From positions 1 through 48,741 of the forward strand of contig CAMDDZ010000040.1 in assembly GCA_945893145.1 (NCBI GenBank): 48,741 bases of DNA, written 5' to 3'. The DNA is from Rhodoplanes serenus (GTDB lineage: Bacteria > Pseudomonadota > Alphaproteobacteria > Rhizobiales > Xanthobacteraceae). The notes beneath the pieces are model-generated. The model worked only from the letters and a program-made list of their open reading frames with translations, had not been told where the DNA came from and made no database searches. The translations under genes were made by a program, and so were the position numbers. Shown one piece after another: positions 32,805 to 41,525 of the stretch. How positions within the stretch are numbered: the stretch's first letter is position 1; each line of letters begins with the position of its first letter.

Positions 32805-33650
32805 ATGGCACGCCGCCGTCTCGCCGACGAACGGATGTCGCGGCTCGCGGTCTGGGCGCGCTGGTGCGCATTTTTTTCGCTTGCCGCGACCGTGCTGGCG
32901 ATCCTGATCGTGCGCTCAGGCATGCTGGAGATCGTGCCAGCACTGGCGACCTTCGCGGGCGCGCTGGCGTTCGCGGTCGTCGGCATCGTGCTGGCGTTCG
33001 GTGCCTTTGTGGCGATCTGGAAAGACGGCATCGACGGCATCGGCCACGCGCTGTCGGCCATCGCCATCGGGGCTGCATTGATCGCCTATCCGGCTTATCT
33101 CGGCGTGCGCGCTTACCGCCTGCCGGCGATCAACGACATCACCACCGACCCGATCGACCCGCCGCGCTTCGACATCATCGCGCGGTTGCGACCGCGCGGC
33201 ACGGTGGAATACGCCGGGCTTTATTCGGCCGATCTGCAGCGCGGCGCCTATCCCGATGTGCAGCCGCTCAGCGTCTCCGCCACGCCGCAAATCGCCTACG
33301 AAGAGGCGATCAAGGTCATCGCCAAGCGCAAGTGGCGCGTCGTGTTAGAGCGGCCGCCCCAGGCGGGCCGGCCCAACGGCCAGATCGAGGCGGTGGCGCG
33401 CACCGCGATCATGGGATTCCGCGACGACGTGGCGATACGCGTGCGGCCGACGGCGGACGGCTCGGTGATCGACATCCGCTCGGCATCGCGCTACGGCCGG
33501 CACGACCTCGGCGCCAACGCGGCGCGCATCCGCAGCCTGCTGGCGGATATCGATGACGCGGTCGATCTTCGCAGCGACGACAAGCGGGAACGCAAGCCGC
33601 CAGCGGCAAAACCCGCACCGGCCGCCAAGCCTCAGCCCGCCAAGCGGTAA
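32805..33650 (+). CDS. DUF1499 membrane protein, 281 aa
   Basis: Three hydrophobic helices span residues 10-110 (LAVWARWCAFFSLAATVLAI, LATFAGALAFAVVGIVLAFG and HALSAIAIGAALIAYPAYL). A soluble DUF1499 domain follows (KVIAKRKWRVVLERPP, EAVARTAIMGFRDDVAIRV, DIRSASRYGRHDLGANAARI). The C-terminal tail is Lys/Pro/Ala-rich (KPPAAKPAPAAKPQPAK). The function of DUF1499 is unknown. It is the third gene in the operon with DUF898 and M48. The 3' end overlaps the convergent MBL-hydrolase gene by 19 bases. Confidence 0.88.
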   Translation: MARRRLADERMSRLAVWARWCAFFSLAATVLAILIVRSGMLEIVPALATFAGALAFAVVGIVLAFGAFVAIWKDGIDGIGHALSAIAIGAALIAYPAYLGVRAYRLPAINDITTDPIDPPRFDIIARLRPRGTVEYAGLYSADLQRGAYPDVQPLSVSATPQIAYEEAIKVIAKRKWRVVLERPPQAGRPNGQIEAVARTAIMGFRDDVAIRVRPTADGSVIDIRSASRYGRHDLGANAARIRSLLADIDDAVDLRSDDKRERKPPAAKPAPAAKPQPAKR

Positions 33651-34546
33651 CGTCCTTCGATCGAGGCCGGGCCTTCGGTGACGACGGCCCCACGCGCGAC
33701 CAAGTCCTCCAGATGCGCCAGCACCGAGAGGCCGGCGGCCTTCACCAGCCGCGGATCGAGCCCGATATAGATCGCACGCACCACCGTCGGGATATCGGTT
33801 TCGCCCTTGGCGAGGCGATGCAGGATCGAGTCCTCACGCGCCTTGCGGTGCAGGATGTAGTAGGCGACGAAGCGCGGCGCGTCCGTGATCTGCGGCCCGT
33901 GGCCGGGAAAATAGATCGTCTCGCGGCGCGGGCGAAGCTTTTCCAGCGACGCCATGTAATCGCCCATCGACCCGTCCGGCGGCGCCACCACCGGCGTCGA
34001 CCAGCCCATAACATGATCGCCGGAGAACATGACGTTGGGTTCCTTGTAGGCGAAGGCCATATGGTTCGCGGTGTGGCCGGGCGTCGTCACCGCCTCGATG
34101 GTCCAGCCATGGCCGGACACAACCTCGCCGTCGGCTAGCGCACGGTCTGGCCGAAAGTCAGTGTCGTTGGAGGCATCGAGCCGCGGTGCTTCACCGACGT
34201 TGAGCGCCCGCGACGCGCGATGCGGGCCCTCCGCCAGCACCACGGCGCCGGTCGCGGCTTTGATCTTCGGCACCGCGGGCGAATGATCGCGATGGGTGTG
34301 CGTGACCAGAATGTGCGTCACGGTCTCGCCGCGCACCGCGTCGAGCAAGGTTGCGACATGGGCTGCGTCGTCCGGGCCCGGATCGACGATCGCGACCTTG
34401 CCCCGGCCAACGATGTAGCTGACCGTGCCCTTGAAGGTGAACGGGCTTGGATTATTGCACAGCACCCGCCGCACGCCCGGCATCACCTCATCGACTTGGC
34501 CGGGCACCAGATCGAGCTTTTTGTTGAAGGGGATGTCTTCGGCCAT
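33632..34546 (-). CDS. MBL-fold metallo-hydrolase, LACTB2-like, 304 aa
   Basis: A metallo-beta-lactamase-fold hydrolase with the dinuclear site THTHRDHSPA, a later His in TPGHTANHMAF, an Asp in FSGDHVMGW, and the final His in YFPGHGPQI. The C-terminal winged-helix-like domain (HLEDLVARGAV) is as in LACTB2-type proteins, some of which are endoribonucleases. The PGVRRVLCNNPSPFTFKGTVSYIVGRG beginning fits the family. The reaction in this organism is unknown. It converges on the DUF1499 gene with a short overlap and is divergent from the exported protein that follows. Confidence 0.88.
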   Translation of the reverse strand: MAEDIPFNKKLDLVPGQVDEVMPGVRRVLCNNPSPFTFKGTVSYIVGRGKVAIVDPGPDDAAHVATLLDAVRGETVTHILVTHTHRDHSPAVPKIKAATGAVVLAEGPHRASRALNVGEAPRLDASNDTDFRPDRALADGEVVSGHGWTIEAVTTPGHTANHMAFAYKEPNVMFSGDHVMGWSTPVVAPPDGSMGDYMASLEKLRPRRETIYFPGHGPQITDAPRFVAYYILHRKAREDSILHRLAKGETDIPTVVRAIYIGLDPRLVKAAGLSVLAHLEDLVARGAVVTEGPASIEGRYRLAG

Positions 34547-34755
34547 GGGTGAAGAACTTGGGTCAAACCGTGTGAGACCTTGACGTAGACAATCGCGCCA
34601 GCGCTGCCAAGCCGGGGCAAACCGCCCGCTTCGTTAATGTCGCTTGCAACACTCTTGCCATCACTTCGTCCCAGGTCCGCCCCGCCCGACCCACGAAAGC
34701 GTCCCACCCCGTTGGTCAGTTCCGCGCGCTGGGCGGGATGCTTCGGGAGGGGACA

Positions 34756-35787
34756 TTGCATCGCGCTGTTACGTTCATGATTGCGGTTTTCACGCTGTCG
34801 GTGCCGGCCTTGGCGGCCTCGCCGACGTCCAATCTGGGATTTCTGTCACGTGATTCGGTGTTGAGCTGGATCGACACCTATCGCGCCAAGCCTGAGCCCA
34901 ACCGCCTGCCGGCGGCCGTGCGCACGCTCAGCCGGGCGGGTGTGCTCAAAGAGGTCGAGACCTCGGGCTTCTATGTCGGATTCATGGCCGGCGTGATCGG
35001 CAGCAACCCGGCCATCGCCGACCAGCTCATCGCCCGAATGCTGCCGCTGCCGGTCGAAGACCAATGGGTGGTGGTGCGCGCGGTCGCGTTCTCCGGCCTG
35101 CCGGACTGGCAACGCCGCCTGCACGATCTCGCGCCGCTCCTGCCGGCGCGGCAGGTCATGATCAAGCAATACCTCTCGGGCAAGCTGCCGCTGCTCGGCA
35201 ATCTCGAGCTCGATCGCGATCCGACCTGGACCGAAAAGGTGCAAATGCACTTCGGCCACAAGCCGCCGCAACCCAAGCTATCCTTCGCCAACAATCCCGA
35301 ATTGCTCGACACGCTGTGGGGCGAGTATTTCGCGACCGGCCAATACCAGCCGATCTGGCGCATTCTCACCATGCTGCCGTGGTCCAAGGACCGGGACAGC
35401 GTGGAGCGGCTCACCGTCGGCAGCATGGCCAAGGTGACGCTTGCCAACAACGTGGCGCGCTATCCCGATCTGCTCGCGATGCTGAAAGAGATGGCGCCTT
35501 ACCAGAGCACTGAAGTGAACAAGCTGCTGCTGGAAACCATCGAGGCCGGCGAAACCATGCAGGCGCCGACGCTCCGCAAGCAGGCGCTGGCTTCAATCGA
35601 AGACCTCAAGCGCAAAGGCCCGGGATACCGGCGGGACGTGTCGCTCTGGAGCCAGGTCGGCCAGGGTGCAATCGCAGTTGGCTGTATCGCGGCAGCGTCC
35701 GCCTCGCTGACTGTGCTCGGCCTGCCTTGCGTGATCGGCGGCGCGACCGCGTCGGCCGCGATGAACTACTGGTCGAACCAGCAATAA
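34756..35787 (+). CDS. Exported hypothetical protein, about 343 aa
   Basis: No family is recognised with confidence. A signal peptide (VTFMIAVFTLSVPALAA) opens the product. The rest is mostly helical, with repeated motifs of about 40 residues, and ends with a hydrophobic segment (GAIAVGCIAAASASLTVLGLPCVIGGATA) that may anchor it. TTG 34756 with GGGAGGGG just upstream is preferred; ATG 34738 is an alternative without a clear site. The gene stands alone between a divergent MBL hydrolase and the convergent envelope operon. Similar proteins occur in Hyphomicrobiales, but I know no function for them. Confidence 0.7.
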   Translation: MHRAVTFMIAVFTLSVPALAASPTSNLGFLSRDSVLSWIDTYRAKPEPNRLPAAVRTLSRAGVLKEVETSGFYVGFMAGVIGSNPAIADQLIARMLPLPVEDQWVVVRAVAFSGLPDWQRRLHDLAPLLPARQVMIKQYLSGKLPLLGNLELDRDPTWTEKVQMHFGHKPPQPKLSFANNPELLDTLWGEYFATGQYQPIWRILTMLPWSKDRDSVERLTVGSMAKVTLANNVARYPDLLAMLKEMAPYQSTEVNKLLLETIEAGETMQAPTLRKQALASIEDLKRKGPGYRRDVSLWSQVGQGAIAVGCIAAASASLTVLGLPCVIGGATASAAMNYWSNQQ

Positions 35788-35798
35788 GGCGCGTGGCC

Positions 35799-36776
35799 TT
35801 ACGGGATTCCCGCCGCGCGAAGAAATTGCAGGTCGTAGAACCGCTCCGCCGCAGGCAGCGGAGCCTTGAGCGCGCCGCCCTCGCCCATCAGCGCGATCGC
35901 TTGCGCCATCCCCTTTGGGTCGATCTCGCCGCGCTTGGGCAGCACGCCGCGGTCGGGCTCAAGATAGAGTGCGAGCGTGAGCCTGGCATTCACCTCGGCG
36001 AAGCCCGTGGTCTCGACGACGGTCCGCACCACGTCATCCCGCCGGGCAGGATCGCGGATGAACGCAAACGCCGCCGCGAGCGCCCGGACGTAGCGCAGCA
36101 GCGTATCCTGGTTTGCGGCGGCCCAGGAGCGGCGCGCCGCCGTGACGGTGTAGAGATATTCCGGCACCGCGTCGGTTGAGAGCCCCAGGAGCTGATAGCC
36201 GCGCCGCAGCGCAACGAAATCCTGCGGCTGCCCGAGCGGCACCGCATCGCAGTTGCCGCGCATCACGCATTCGAGCCGCGCCGGCGTGCCATCGACGAAG
36301 CGCGCGCGGAAATCCTCTCGCTGCAACCCATTCGCGGCGAGCAGCTTGCGGATCGACAGTGTGATCGAGCCGTTTTCCGCCGCAACGCCAATCAGCTTTC
36401 CTTTCAGATCGGCATAGGTCCTGATCTCCGGCTTGGCGATCAAACTATAGACCGGGTTGTTGAATTCGGCCGCGATCGCCACCGCGTCGGAGCCTTTGAG
36501 CGCCGCCTGCACCAGGAACGGCGTCGCCACGTGAGCGATGTCGGCGGTGCCGTCGTGCAGCGCCGCGATCAGGCTTTCACCACCGCCCGACACCGGCAGC
36601 ATGGAGAAATCGAGGCCCTCGCGGACGAAATAGCCTTCGCGCTCAGCCACGAACAGCGGCAGCGCAAAGATGCTGCGCAGCGCCGAGAACGCCTGCGCGT
36701 AGCGCAGCTTAACGCCCGCGCCGCAAGCTTGCTGACAGGTGAAGAGGAAAATCAGCAGCGCGATGAGGCTGCGCAT
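35799..36776 (-). CDS. ABC substrate-binding protein, NitT/TauT (NMT1) type, 325 aa
   Basis: A signal peptide (MRSLIALLIFLFTCQQACGAG) precedes a type 2 periplasmic binding fold. Motifs are FVAEREGYFVREGLDFSML, SLIAALHDGTADIAHV, and KLIGVAAENGSITLSIRKLL, as in nitrate/taurine/aromatic sulfonate binding proteins. No ABC permease or ATPase gene is present. It lies 13 bases behind the small carboxypeptidase-regulatory-like protein and so seems to be the last gene of the envelope operon at 36790-40341. It may deliver a ligand to that system or use a transporter encoded elsewhere. Confidence 0.85.
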   Translation of the reverse strand: MRSLIALLIFLFTCQQACGAGVKLRYAQAFSALRSIFALPLFVAEREGYFVREGLDFSMLPVSGGGESLIAALHDGTADIAHVATPFLVQAALKGSDAVAIAAEFNNPVYSLIAKPEIRTYADLKGKLIGVAAENGSITLSIRKLLAANGLQREDFRARFVDGTPARLECVMRGNCDAVPLGQPQDFVALRRGYQLLGLSTDAVPEYLYTVTAARRSWAAANQDTLLRYVRALAAAFAFIRDPARRDDVVRTVVETTGFAEVNARLTLALYLEPDRGVLPKRGEIDPKGMAQAIALMGEGGALKAPLPAAERFYDLQFLRAAGIP

Positions 36777-36789
36777 TGCGGTTCAGCGG

Positions 36790-37179
36790 TCAAAGCCGCT
36801 GGAGCGTGCACTCGATTTCGACGCCGCTCTCGCCGCCGCTCGCCAGGCGCTCGACCACGCGGATCTGCTTGTAGCCATCCTTGCTGCAGGAGATCGTGAT
36901 GTCGTCCACCTTCACCTCCTTGCCGGCGATGCTGAGCTTGTAGGCGCCGAGGATGTTGGTGTGGGTGATGAGCATGCCGCGGTTCTTGATCTGCGCCGTG
37001 ACCTTGGCCTGCGAAATCACCGCGCCGCGGGTGTCCTTGACGAAGCCGAAATAGGCCGGCCCCGCATCAGCGTTCTGCTCGTCGTGATCGTCGTAGTCGC
37101 CGCCGGCGCGCGCGCCGGACGCCAATCCCACAGCGAGGCCAAACGCCAGCGCCGCGACAATACCGCTGCGTGGTTTCAT
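36790..37179 (-). CDS. Small exported carboxypeptidase-regulatory-like protein, 129 aa
   Basis: The ATG 37179 has GGGAG six bases upstream. A signal peptide (MKPRSGIVAALAFGLAVGLASGARAG) precedes an acidic linker (DYDDHDEQNAD) and a single beta-sandwich domain. GFVKDTRGAVISQAKVTAQIKN then GAYKLSIAGKEVKVDDITI is the pattern of the carboxypeptidase regulatory-like (CarboxypepD_reg) fold, usually a non-catalytic module. Two cysteines (ISCSKDG, IECTL) may pair. It is in an operon with the 718-aa protein, which contains a similar domain near its N-terminus, so the two may interact or share a ligand. Confidence 0.75.
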   Translation of the reverse strand: MKPRSGIVAALAFGLAVGLASGARAGGDYDDHDEQNADAGPAYFGFVKDTRGAVISQAKVTAQIKNRGMLITHTNILGAYKLSIAGKEVKVDDITISCSKDGYKQIRVVERLASGGESGVEIECTLQRL

Positions 37180-37249
37180 CTCGCGCTCTCCCATTGGTCG
37201 GGGGTCTTTCCGACATTATAGCGCAGGATCGCGGGAGCCGGGAGCCGTT

Positions 37250-37603
37250 CTATTTGGTCCAAAACGGCATCAATGAGTAGACCAGCAGCGGAATCGCGAG
37301 AATCGGCAGAATCCAAATGAGAGCCAGCGGGATGCGCTTGACCACCCTCTCGGGCAGCAGCGTGCCGAGCAGCCCCAGGATCGACGCGCCGATCAGCATG
37401 CCCACGGTCCAGCCGTACCAGTACATCACCGGACCCTCGTTCTGCCGCGGCAGGGTGCGGCCCCATTCGAGCCGGCCAGTCGCCGGGTGGTAGGTGAACG
37501 GCGCCCAACCCGACAAATCGCTGAGCACATAGATCACCGTCGCCGACAGCGAAAACACCACGACGAAATTGCGGAACTTTTGCGACGACGCCAGTGCCTT
37601 CAT
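37250..37603 (-). CDS. Hypothetical polytopic membrane protein, 117 aa
   Basis: Three hydrophobic helices are visible (VVVFSLSATVIYVLS, MYWYGWTVGMLIGASILGLLG and PLALIWILPILAIPLLVYSLM) with a short loop rich in Trp/Tyr/Pro (GWAPFTYHPATGRLEWGRTLPRQNEG). No family is recognised. The ATG shares ATGA with the stop of the upstream 166-aa membrane gene (37600-37603), so the two are translationally coupled and may form one complex. Only one histidine is seen, in the loop. The downstream gene is 70 bases on. Confidence 0.7.
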   Translation of the reverse strand: MKALASSQKFRNFVVVFSLSATVIYVLSDLSGWAPFTYHPATGRLEWGRTLPRQNEGPVMYWYGWTVGMLIGASILGLLGTLLPERVVKRIPLALIWILPILAIPLLVYSLMPFWTK

Positions 37604-38100
37604 GAGCCCAGGCCCCGCACGTTGTTGACCACGTGGCCGACCAGGAAGCTGAACCAGCAGATCGCTGCCAGCACCACGGTGAGCCAGCGGCGCGCCGTCG
37701 CGGTGCCGGCGTCATCCGCGTTCTTCCAGAGGTACCAATAGGCCGGCAGCACGCCGAGGCCGATGGTGACCATGTGTTCCTTCATTTCGAAGAAGCCCTG
37801 CGTCTTCCAGAACCCGGCACGCTCGATCGGGATGCGGACGTAGATGCGGTACTTGATGTAAATCCACGCGCCCATCAGGAACGTCAGCACCCACAGCACG
37901 CAGACCGCGGTGACGTAGCCCGCGCCCTTCACAGCGCGGAAGCGCGTCACAAAGCCATCGGACGGCACCCGCACCGGCATCAGCACCGAAGCGGCCTGGT
38001 GCGTCAGCGCGCCGAGCAGCGCAATCGCGAGCAGGCCGTGGACGATCAGCAGGATCGTCCAGAACGTCGTGACCGAGATATAGTCGAACAGAAAATCCAT
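37600..38100 (-). CDS. Four-helix membrane protein with haem-b-like histidine placement, 166 aa
   Basis: Four transmembrane helices are visible, with histidines at residues 21 and 34 in helix 1, 109 at the start of helix 3 and 156 in helix 4. His21 and His34 are 13 residues apart in one helix, the spacing seen in bis-haem b proteins. This suggests, but does not prove, that it binds haem and passes electrons across the membrane. I recognise no named family. GGGGGAG precedes the ATG. It lies 84 bases after the 718-aa cytochrome-like gene and is coupled to the 117-aa membrane gene. Confidence 0.75.
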   Translation of the reverse strand: MDFLFDYISVTTFWTILLIVHGLLAIALLGALTHQAASVLMPVRVPSDGFVTRFRAVKGAGYVTAVCVLWVLTFLMGAWIYIKYRIYVRIPIERAGFWKTQGFFEMKEHMVTIGLGVLPAYWYLWKNADDAGTATARRWLTVVLAAICWFSFLVGHVVNNVRGLGS

Positions 38101-38184
38101 CGCGCTCCCCCGTGATAACTTAGCGCGAAAAAAGCGGAGGCGGCACGATTGGCCGCCCCCTTAAAGCTATTCCAACCTTGAGCC

Positions 38185-40341
38185 TCAGTGCGCGAGCGGA
38201 TTAGGCCGCACCTGGATGTGCACGGCCATTGGACGCGCGCCCTTGCCGATCTCGTTGAGCCAAGGCGTGCGGTCGCCGGAGGCGCTCCACAGGCCGCGGC
38301 CCTTCCAGCCGGCGTTCGGATCGTCGATGCGCGCGTCGAGACCCTTGGCGTAGTAGCCCATCGGGTAAGGCACGCGCATCAGGATCATCTGGTTGTCCTT
38401 GAAGGCGACGAAGCCGTCCTGCAGGTTGGCGGTCGAGATCGGCACGTTCGGGCCGAACCCGACTGCGTTGTGCTGATCGACCCAGGTGTAGTAGCTCGCC
38501 TCGGCGCTCGAGTTCGGCACGCCCTCGAAGCCCGGCCCCGGATATTTGTGGAGCGCGAACCCCTCCGGGCAATGGTTGCCGGTGGCGGCCGGCCCGTTCA
38601 GCGGACCTTTGCACTTGCTGCGGTCGAAGCTGATCAGGTGGCCGGCGGAGCCGGAGCCCCAAACCACGCCGTTAGCGTCGATATCGCCGCCGCGCAGGCC
38701 GATCGCCTCCTTGGGCAGCTGATAGAACTCGCTGAGCTTGGTCTTCGGATCGTAGCGCAGGAAGCCCGGTGCGCCACCGAACACGCCGGACGTGTACCAG
38801 ACCGAACCGTCCTTCGGATTCGGCATCACCGCATACGGGCCGGACCCCGGATTGAAGCGCATGTCCTTGCCGGGCTCGGGCTTGCCGGGTTCGGTGAACT
38901 CGTCGAGCTTGCCGTTACCGGTGGTGTCGAGCACGAACGGGAACCAGCCGACTGCCTTCTGCGGATCTTGGGTCTCGTCCCAGATCTTGGTGTTGACCCA
39001 GCCGGCCACCGGACCGGTGCCGGAGAGCCACAGCGTATTGTCGGCGTCATAGCCAAACTGTGGATGATGCGTGCCGAAGCACGTGTCGATGAAGGAGTAC
39101 TTCATCGTCTTGGGATCGAGCATCGCGACCTGACGCGGCGACCGATCAATCGGGAACACCGCGGCAGACGGGTGATTGGAGCCCTTCTTGCACCAGGCCG
39201 GATTGTCCATGCCGCGCACGCTAGCAGCGAGCCAGACCCGACCCTTGCTGTCGAACATCGCGTTGTGCTGATTGGCCTTGGTGTCCCACAAAATCTCGTC
39301 GCCCCAATACGGCGAAGGCGCCGCCGGCTTGATCGCGCCGGCGTGGCCCGGTCCAAGTGACAGCGGCATGTTCGGATCGGCCACCGGCATCTTGAAGTAC
39401 GTGACCTTGTGGGTCTTCGGATCGAGGATCGGCATGTTGTCGGTCGAATACTCGGGCGCGCCGTAAAGCGAGCCGTTGGCATTGACCGTGGGATTGCGCC
39501 GATCCGACGAAATCAGGTCGTGCAGATACTTATCCGGCGTCGACCAGTCCCAGGTGGTGACAACAAGATTACGCTCGAGGCCCTGCGGCCGCTGCGGTTT
39601 CTGCTTGGGCAGTTCGCCCTTGGCCACGCGGTCGGTCCAGTCGCCAAAATACTTGAACGGCGCGCCGCCAAGCTGTCCGGCGAGGCGGTTCGTCATGTTC
39701 TCGCCGGCCTGGCCGGACGTGATGCGGCGCATCCAGGCGTCCGCACCCGGCACGTTGCCGAGTGCGGCCGGGATCGTACGCGTCGACTCCTGTCCAAGCT
39801 GATGACAGCCGACGCAGTCGACATTGTTCATCCGCTGGATCCAAGTCTCCCGCGTGATGTTCTTCGGAATGTCGGTGTGGCCGCCGAACTCGCTGGCCGG
39901 CGGGATCTTCATCATCGTGTACCAATAGATCGCCGGATAATAATGCGCGGCCGACGCCTCATTCGGCGCCTTCACGGCTGTGAGGTTGAGCTGCTGGCCA
40001 GGCTTCGCGCGCACCTTGGGTGAATCCACCAGGCCATAGCCACGCACCCAGACGGTGTAATTCGCGGTCGGCAGATCGGGAATGACGTAGCGGCCCTGAT
40101 CGTCGGTAACGACGCTCTTGGTGTAGCGGGTCGGCAGATCGGTCGTCTCCGCGATCACCCAGACGCCAGCTTCGGGCCCGCTCGGGCCCATGACGGTCCC
40201 GCCGATGTCGTCGTTGTCGATGGCGATGGCCGCCGTCTGTTGCGCGACGCTCGGGCCCGGCATCGTCGCCACGAACGCGCCGGACAACGCGGCGACGCCG
40301 ATTACCGCAACGGTAGAATAGAGCATTCGCTTGAGGTTCAT
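38185..40341 (-). CDS. Periplasmic carboxypeptidase-regulatory-like / single-haem c / propeller protein, 718 aa
   Basis: ATG 40341 with GGGAG six bases upstream gives a signal peptide ending near PSVAQQ. Residues about 45-115 form a carboxypeptidase-regulatory-like domain (GTVMGPSGPEAGVWVIAET, DDQGRYVIPDLPTANYTVWV). A c-type haem site follows at C176-x-x-C179-H180 (VDCVGCHQLG). From about residue 270 to the end, repeated blades of the kind DSKGRVWLAAS, DADNTLWLSG, PKDGSVWYTSG and DANGVVWGSG mark a streptogramin-lyase/NHL-like beta-propeller. It is probably a periplasmic redox or binding protein handing electrons to the membrane subunits encoded just downstream. The substrate is unknown. Confidence 0.82.
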   Translation of the reverse strand: MNLKRMLYSTVAVIGVAALSGAFVATMPGPSVAQQTAAIAIDNDDIGGTVMGPSGPEAGVWVIAETTDLPTRYTKSVVTDDQGRYVIPDLPTANYTVWVRGYGLVDSPKVRAKPGQQLNLTAVKAPNEASAAHYYPAIYWYTMMKIPPASEFGGHTDIPKNITRETWIQRMNNVDCVGCHQLGQESTRTIPAALGNVPGADAWMRRITSGQAGENMTNRLAGQLGGAPFKYFGDWTDRVAKGELPKQKPQRPQGLERNLVVTTWDWSTPDKYLHDLISSDRRNPTVNANGSLYGAPEYSTDNMPILDPKTHKVTYFKMPVADPNMPLSLGPGHAGAIKPAAPSPYWGDEILWDTKANQHNAMFDSKGRVWLAASVRGMDNPAWCKKGSNHPSAAVFPIDRSPRQVAMLDPKTMKYSFIDTCFGTHHPQFGYDADNTLWLSGTGPVAGWVNTKIWDETQDPQKAVGWFPFVLDTTGNGKLDEFTEPGKPEPGKDMRFNPGSGPYAVMPNPKDGSVWYTSGVFGGAPGFLRYDPKTKLSEFYQLPKEAIGLRGGDIDANGVVWGSGSAGHLISFDRSKCKGPLNGPAATGNHCPEGFALHKYPGPGFEGVPNSSAEASYYTWVDQHNAVGFGPNVPISTANLQDGFVAFKDNQMILMRVPYPMGYYAKGLDARIDDPNAGWKGRGLWSASGDRTPWLNEIGKGARPMAVHIQVRPNPLAH

Positions 40342-40553
40342 GTCGCTCTCCCTAAAATCCTGGGCTTTGGCGCCCGTTGTTGGGCAGGATTCTATACCAA
40401 TCCCGGCCCATCGCCAGAGTGTTCGGCATGCCCAAAGGCCAGTTCCGGGCACAATTCCACAACGGATGGGCGTTGCCATTCGCGTCTTCGCGGCTGCTTG
40501 AGCCCGCGAGACGCCTGTTGCATCCTCCCCGCCGCAAGGAAACGAGGTCCGCG

Positions 40554-41513
40554 ATGCGAAGGCTTTTGGCGGCGCTGCTTTGCGTCGCAGGCATAACAAG
40601 CCAGGTGCAGGCGCAATCCTATCCTGACCGGCCCATCAAGGTGATCCTGCCGTTCACGCCAGGCTCGCCGAACGACGTGGTGGCGCGGCTGATCTCGCCG
40701 CAGGTGTCGGCACGGCTCGGCCAGCCGATCGTGCTCGACAACCGCCCGGGCGGCGGCACCACCATCGGCCTCAAGGCGGTGATGACCGCCGACGCCGACG
40801 GCTACACGCTGTTGTTCTCCAACAGCCCAGTGCATTTCATCACGCCGCTCGTCAACAAGACCTTCAGCTACGATCCCTTGAAGGATTTCACGCCAATCGC
40901 GACCGTCGTGAGCGGCGGCCTGATGCTGGTGATCGCGCCCGAAATACCGGCAAAGACGGTCAAGGAATTCGTCGCCTATGCCAAGGCCAACCCGGGCAAG
41001 CTCAACTTCGGCTTCGGCCAGGGCACGCTGCCGCAGCTGGTCGGCGAGATGTTCAAGTATGCGACCGGCACGCAGATCACCAACATCCCCTACAAGGGCG
41101 GCGCCCAGGCCATTCCCGATCTTCTGGGCGGCCGCATCCAAATGAATGTCGGCACCATTTCGACGCTCGCCCCGCTGGTTCGACAGGGCAAATTGCGCGC
41201 GCTTGCGGTCACCAGCGCCACGCGCAATCCCGAGTTGCCGGACGTGCCGACCATGGCTGAAAGCGGCCTGCCTGAAGTGGCCTCGGTGACGTACTATGGT
41301 TTCCTCGGGCCCGCGGGCGTACCAGAGGATGCGGTTCGGCGCTTCAATGCCGCGGTCAACGACAGCCTGCAATCGCCCGAGGTGCGCGCCGCAATCGCGC
41401 GCATCGGATTTGAGCCGCATGGCGGGACGGCCGCCGACTTTGCGGCGTTGATCGCAAGCGAAATGAAGGCCTGGACGCCGATCGTGCAGAAGACCGGATT
41501 TCAATTGAACTGA
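40554..41513 (+). CDS. Tripartite tricarboxylate transporter substrate-binding protein (TctC/Bug family), 319 aa
   Basis: A periplasmic ligand-binding protein. The ATG at 40554 has GAGGT six bases upstream and begins a signal peptide (MRRLLAALLCVAGITSQVQAQ). YPDRPIKVILPFTPGSPNDV is the family start, followed by LDNRPGGGTTIG, and ITNIPYKGGAQAIPDLLGG in the second lobe. No TctA or TctB membrane gene is near. Such orphan Bug proteins are abundant in this type of genome. It is followed after 12 bases by a class II aldolase, suggesting the ligand is a carboxylate handled by that enzyme. Confidence 0.92.
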   Translation: MRRLLAALLCVAGITSQVQAQSYPDRPIKVILPFTPGSPNDVVARLISPQVSARLGQPIVLDNRPGGGTTIGLKAVMTADADGYTLLFSNSPVHFITPLVNKTFSYDPLKDFTPIATVVSGGLMLVIAPEIPAKTVKEFVAYAKANPGKLNFGFGQGTLPQLVGEMFKYATGTQITNIPYKGGAQAIPDLLGGRIQMNVGTISTLAPLVRQGKLRALAVTSATRNPELPDVPTMAESGLPEVASVTYYGFLGPAGVPEDAVRRFNAAVNDSLQSPEVRAAIARIGFEPHGGTAADFAALIASEMKAWTPIVQKTGFQLN

Positions 41514-41525
41514 AGGTGAAAACGT

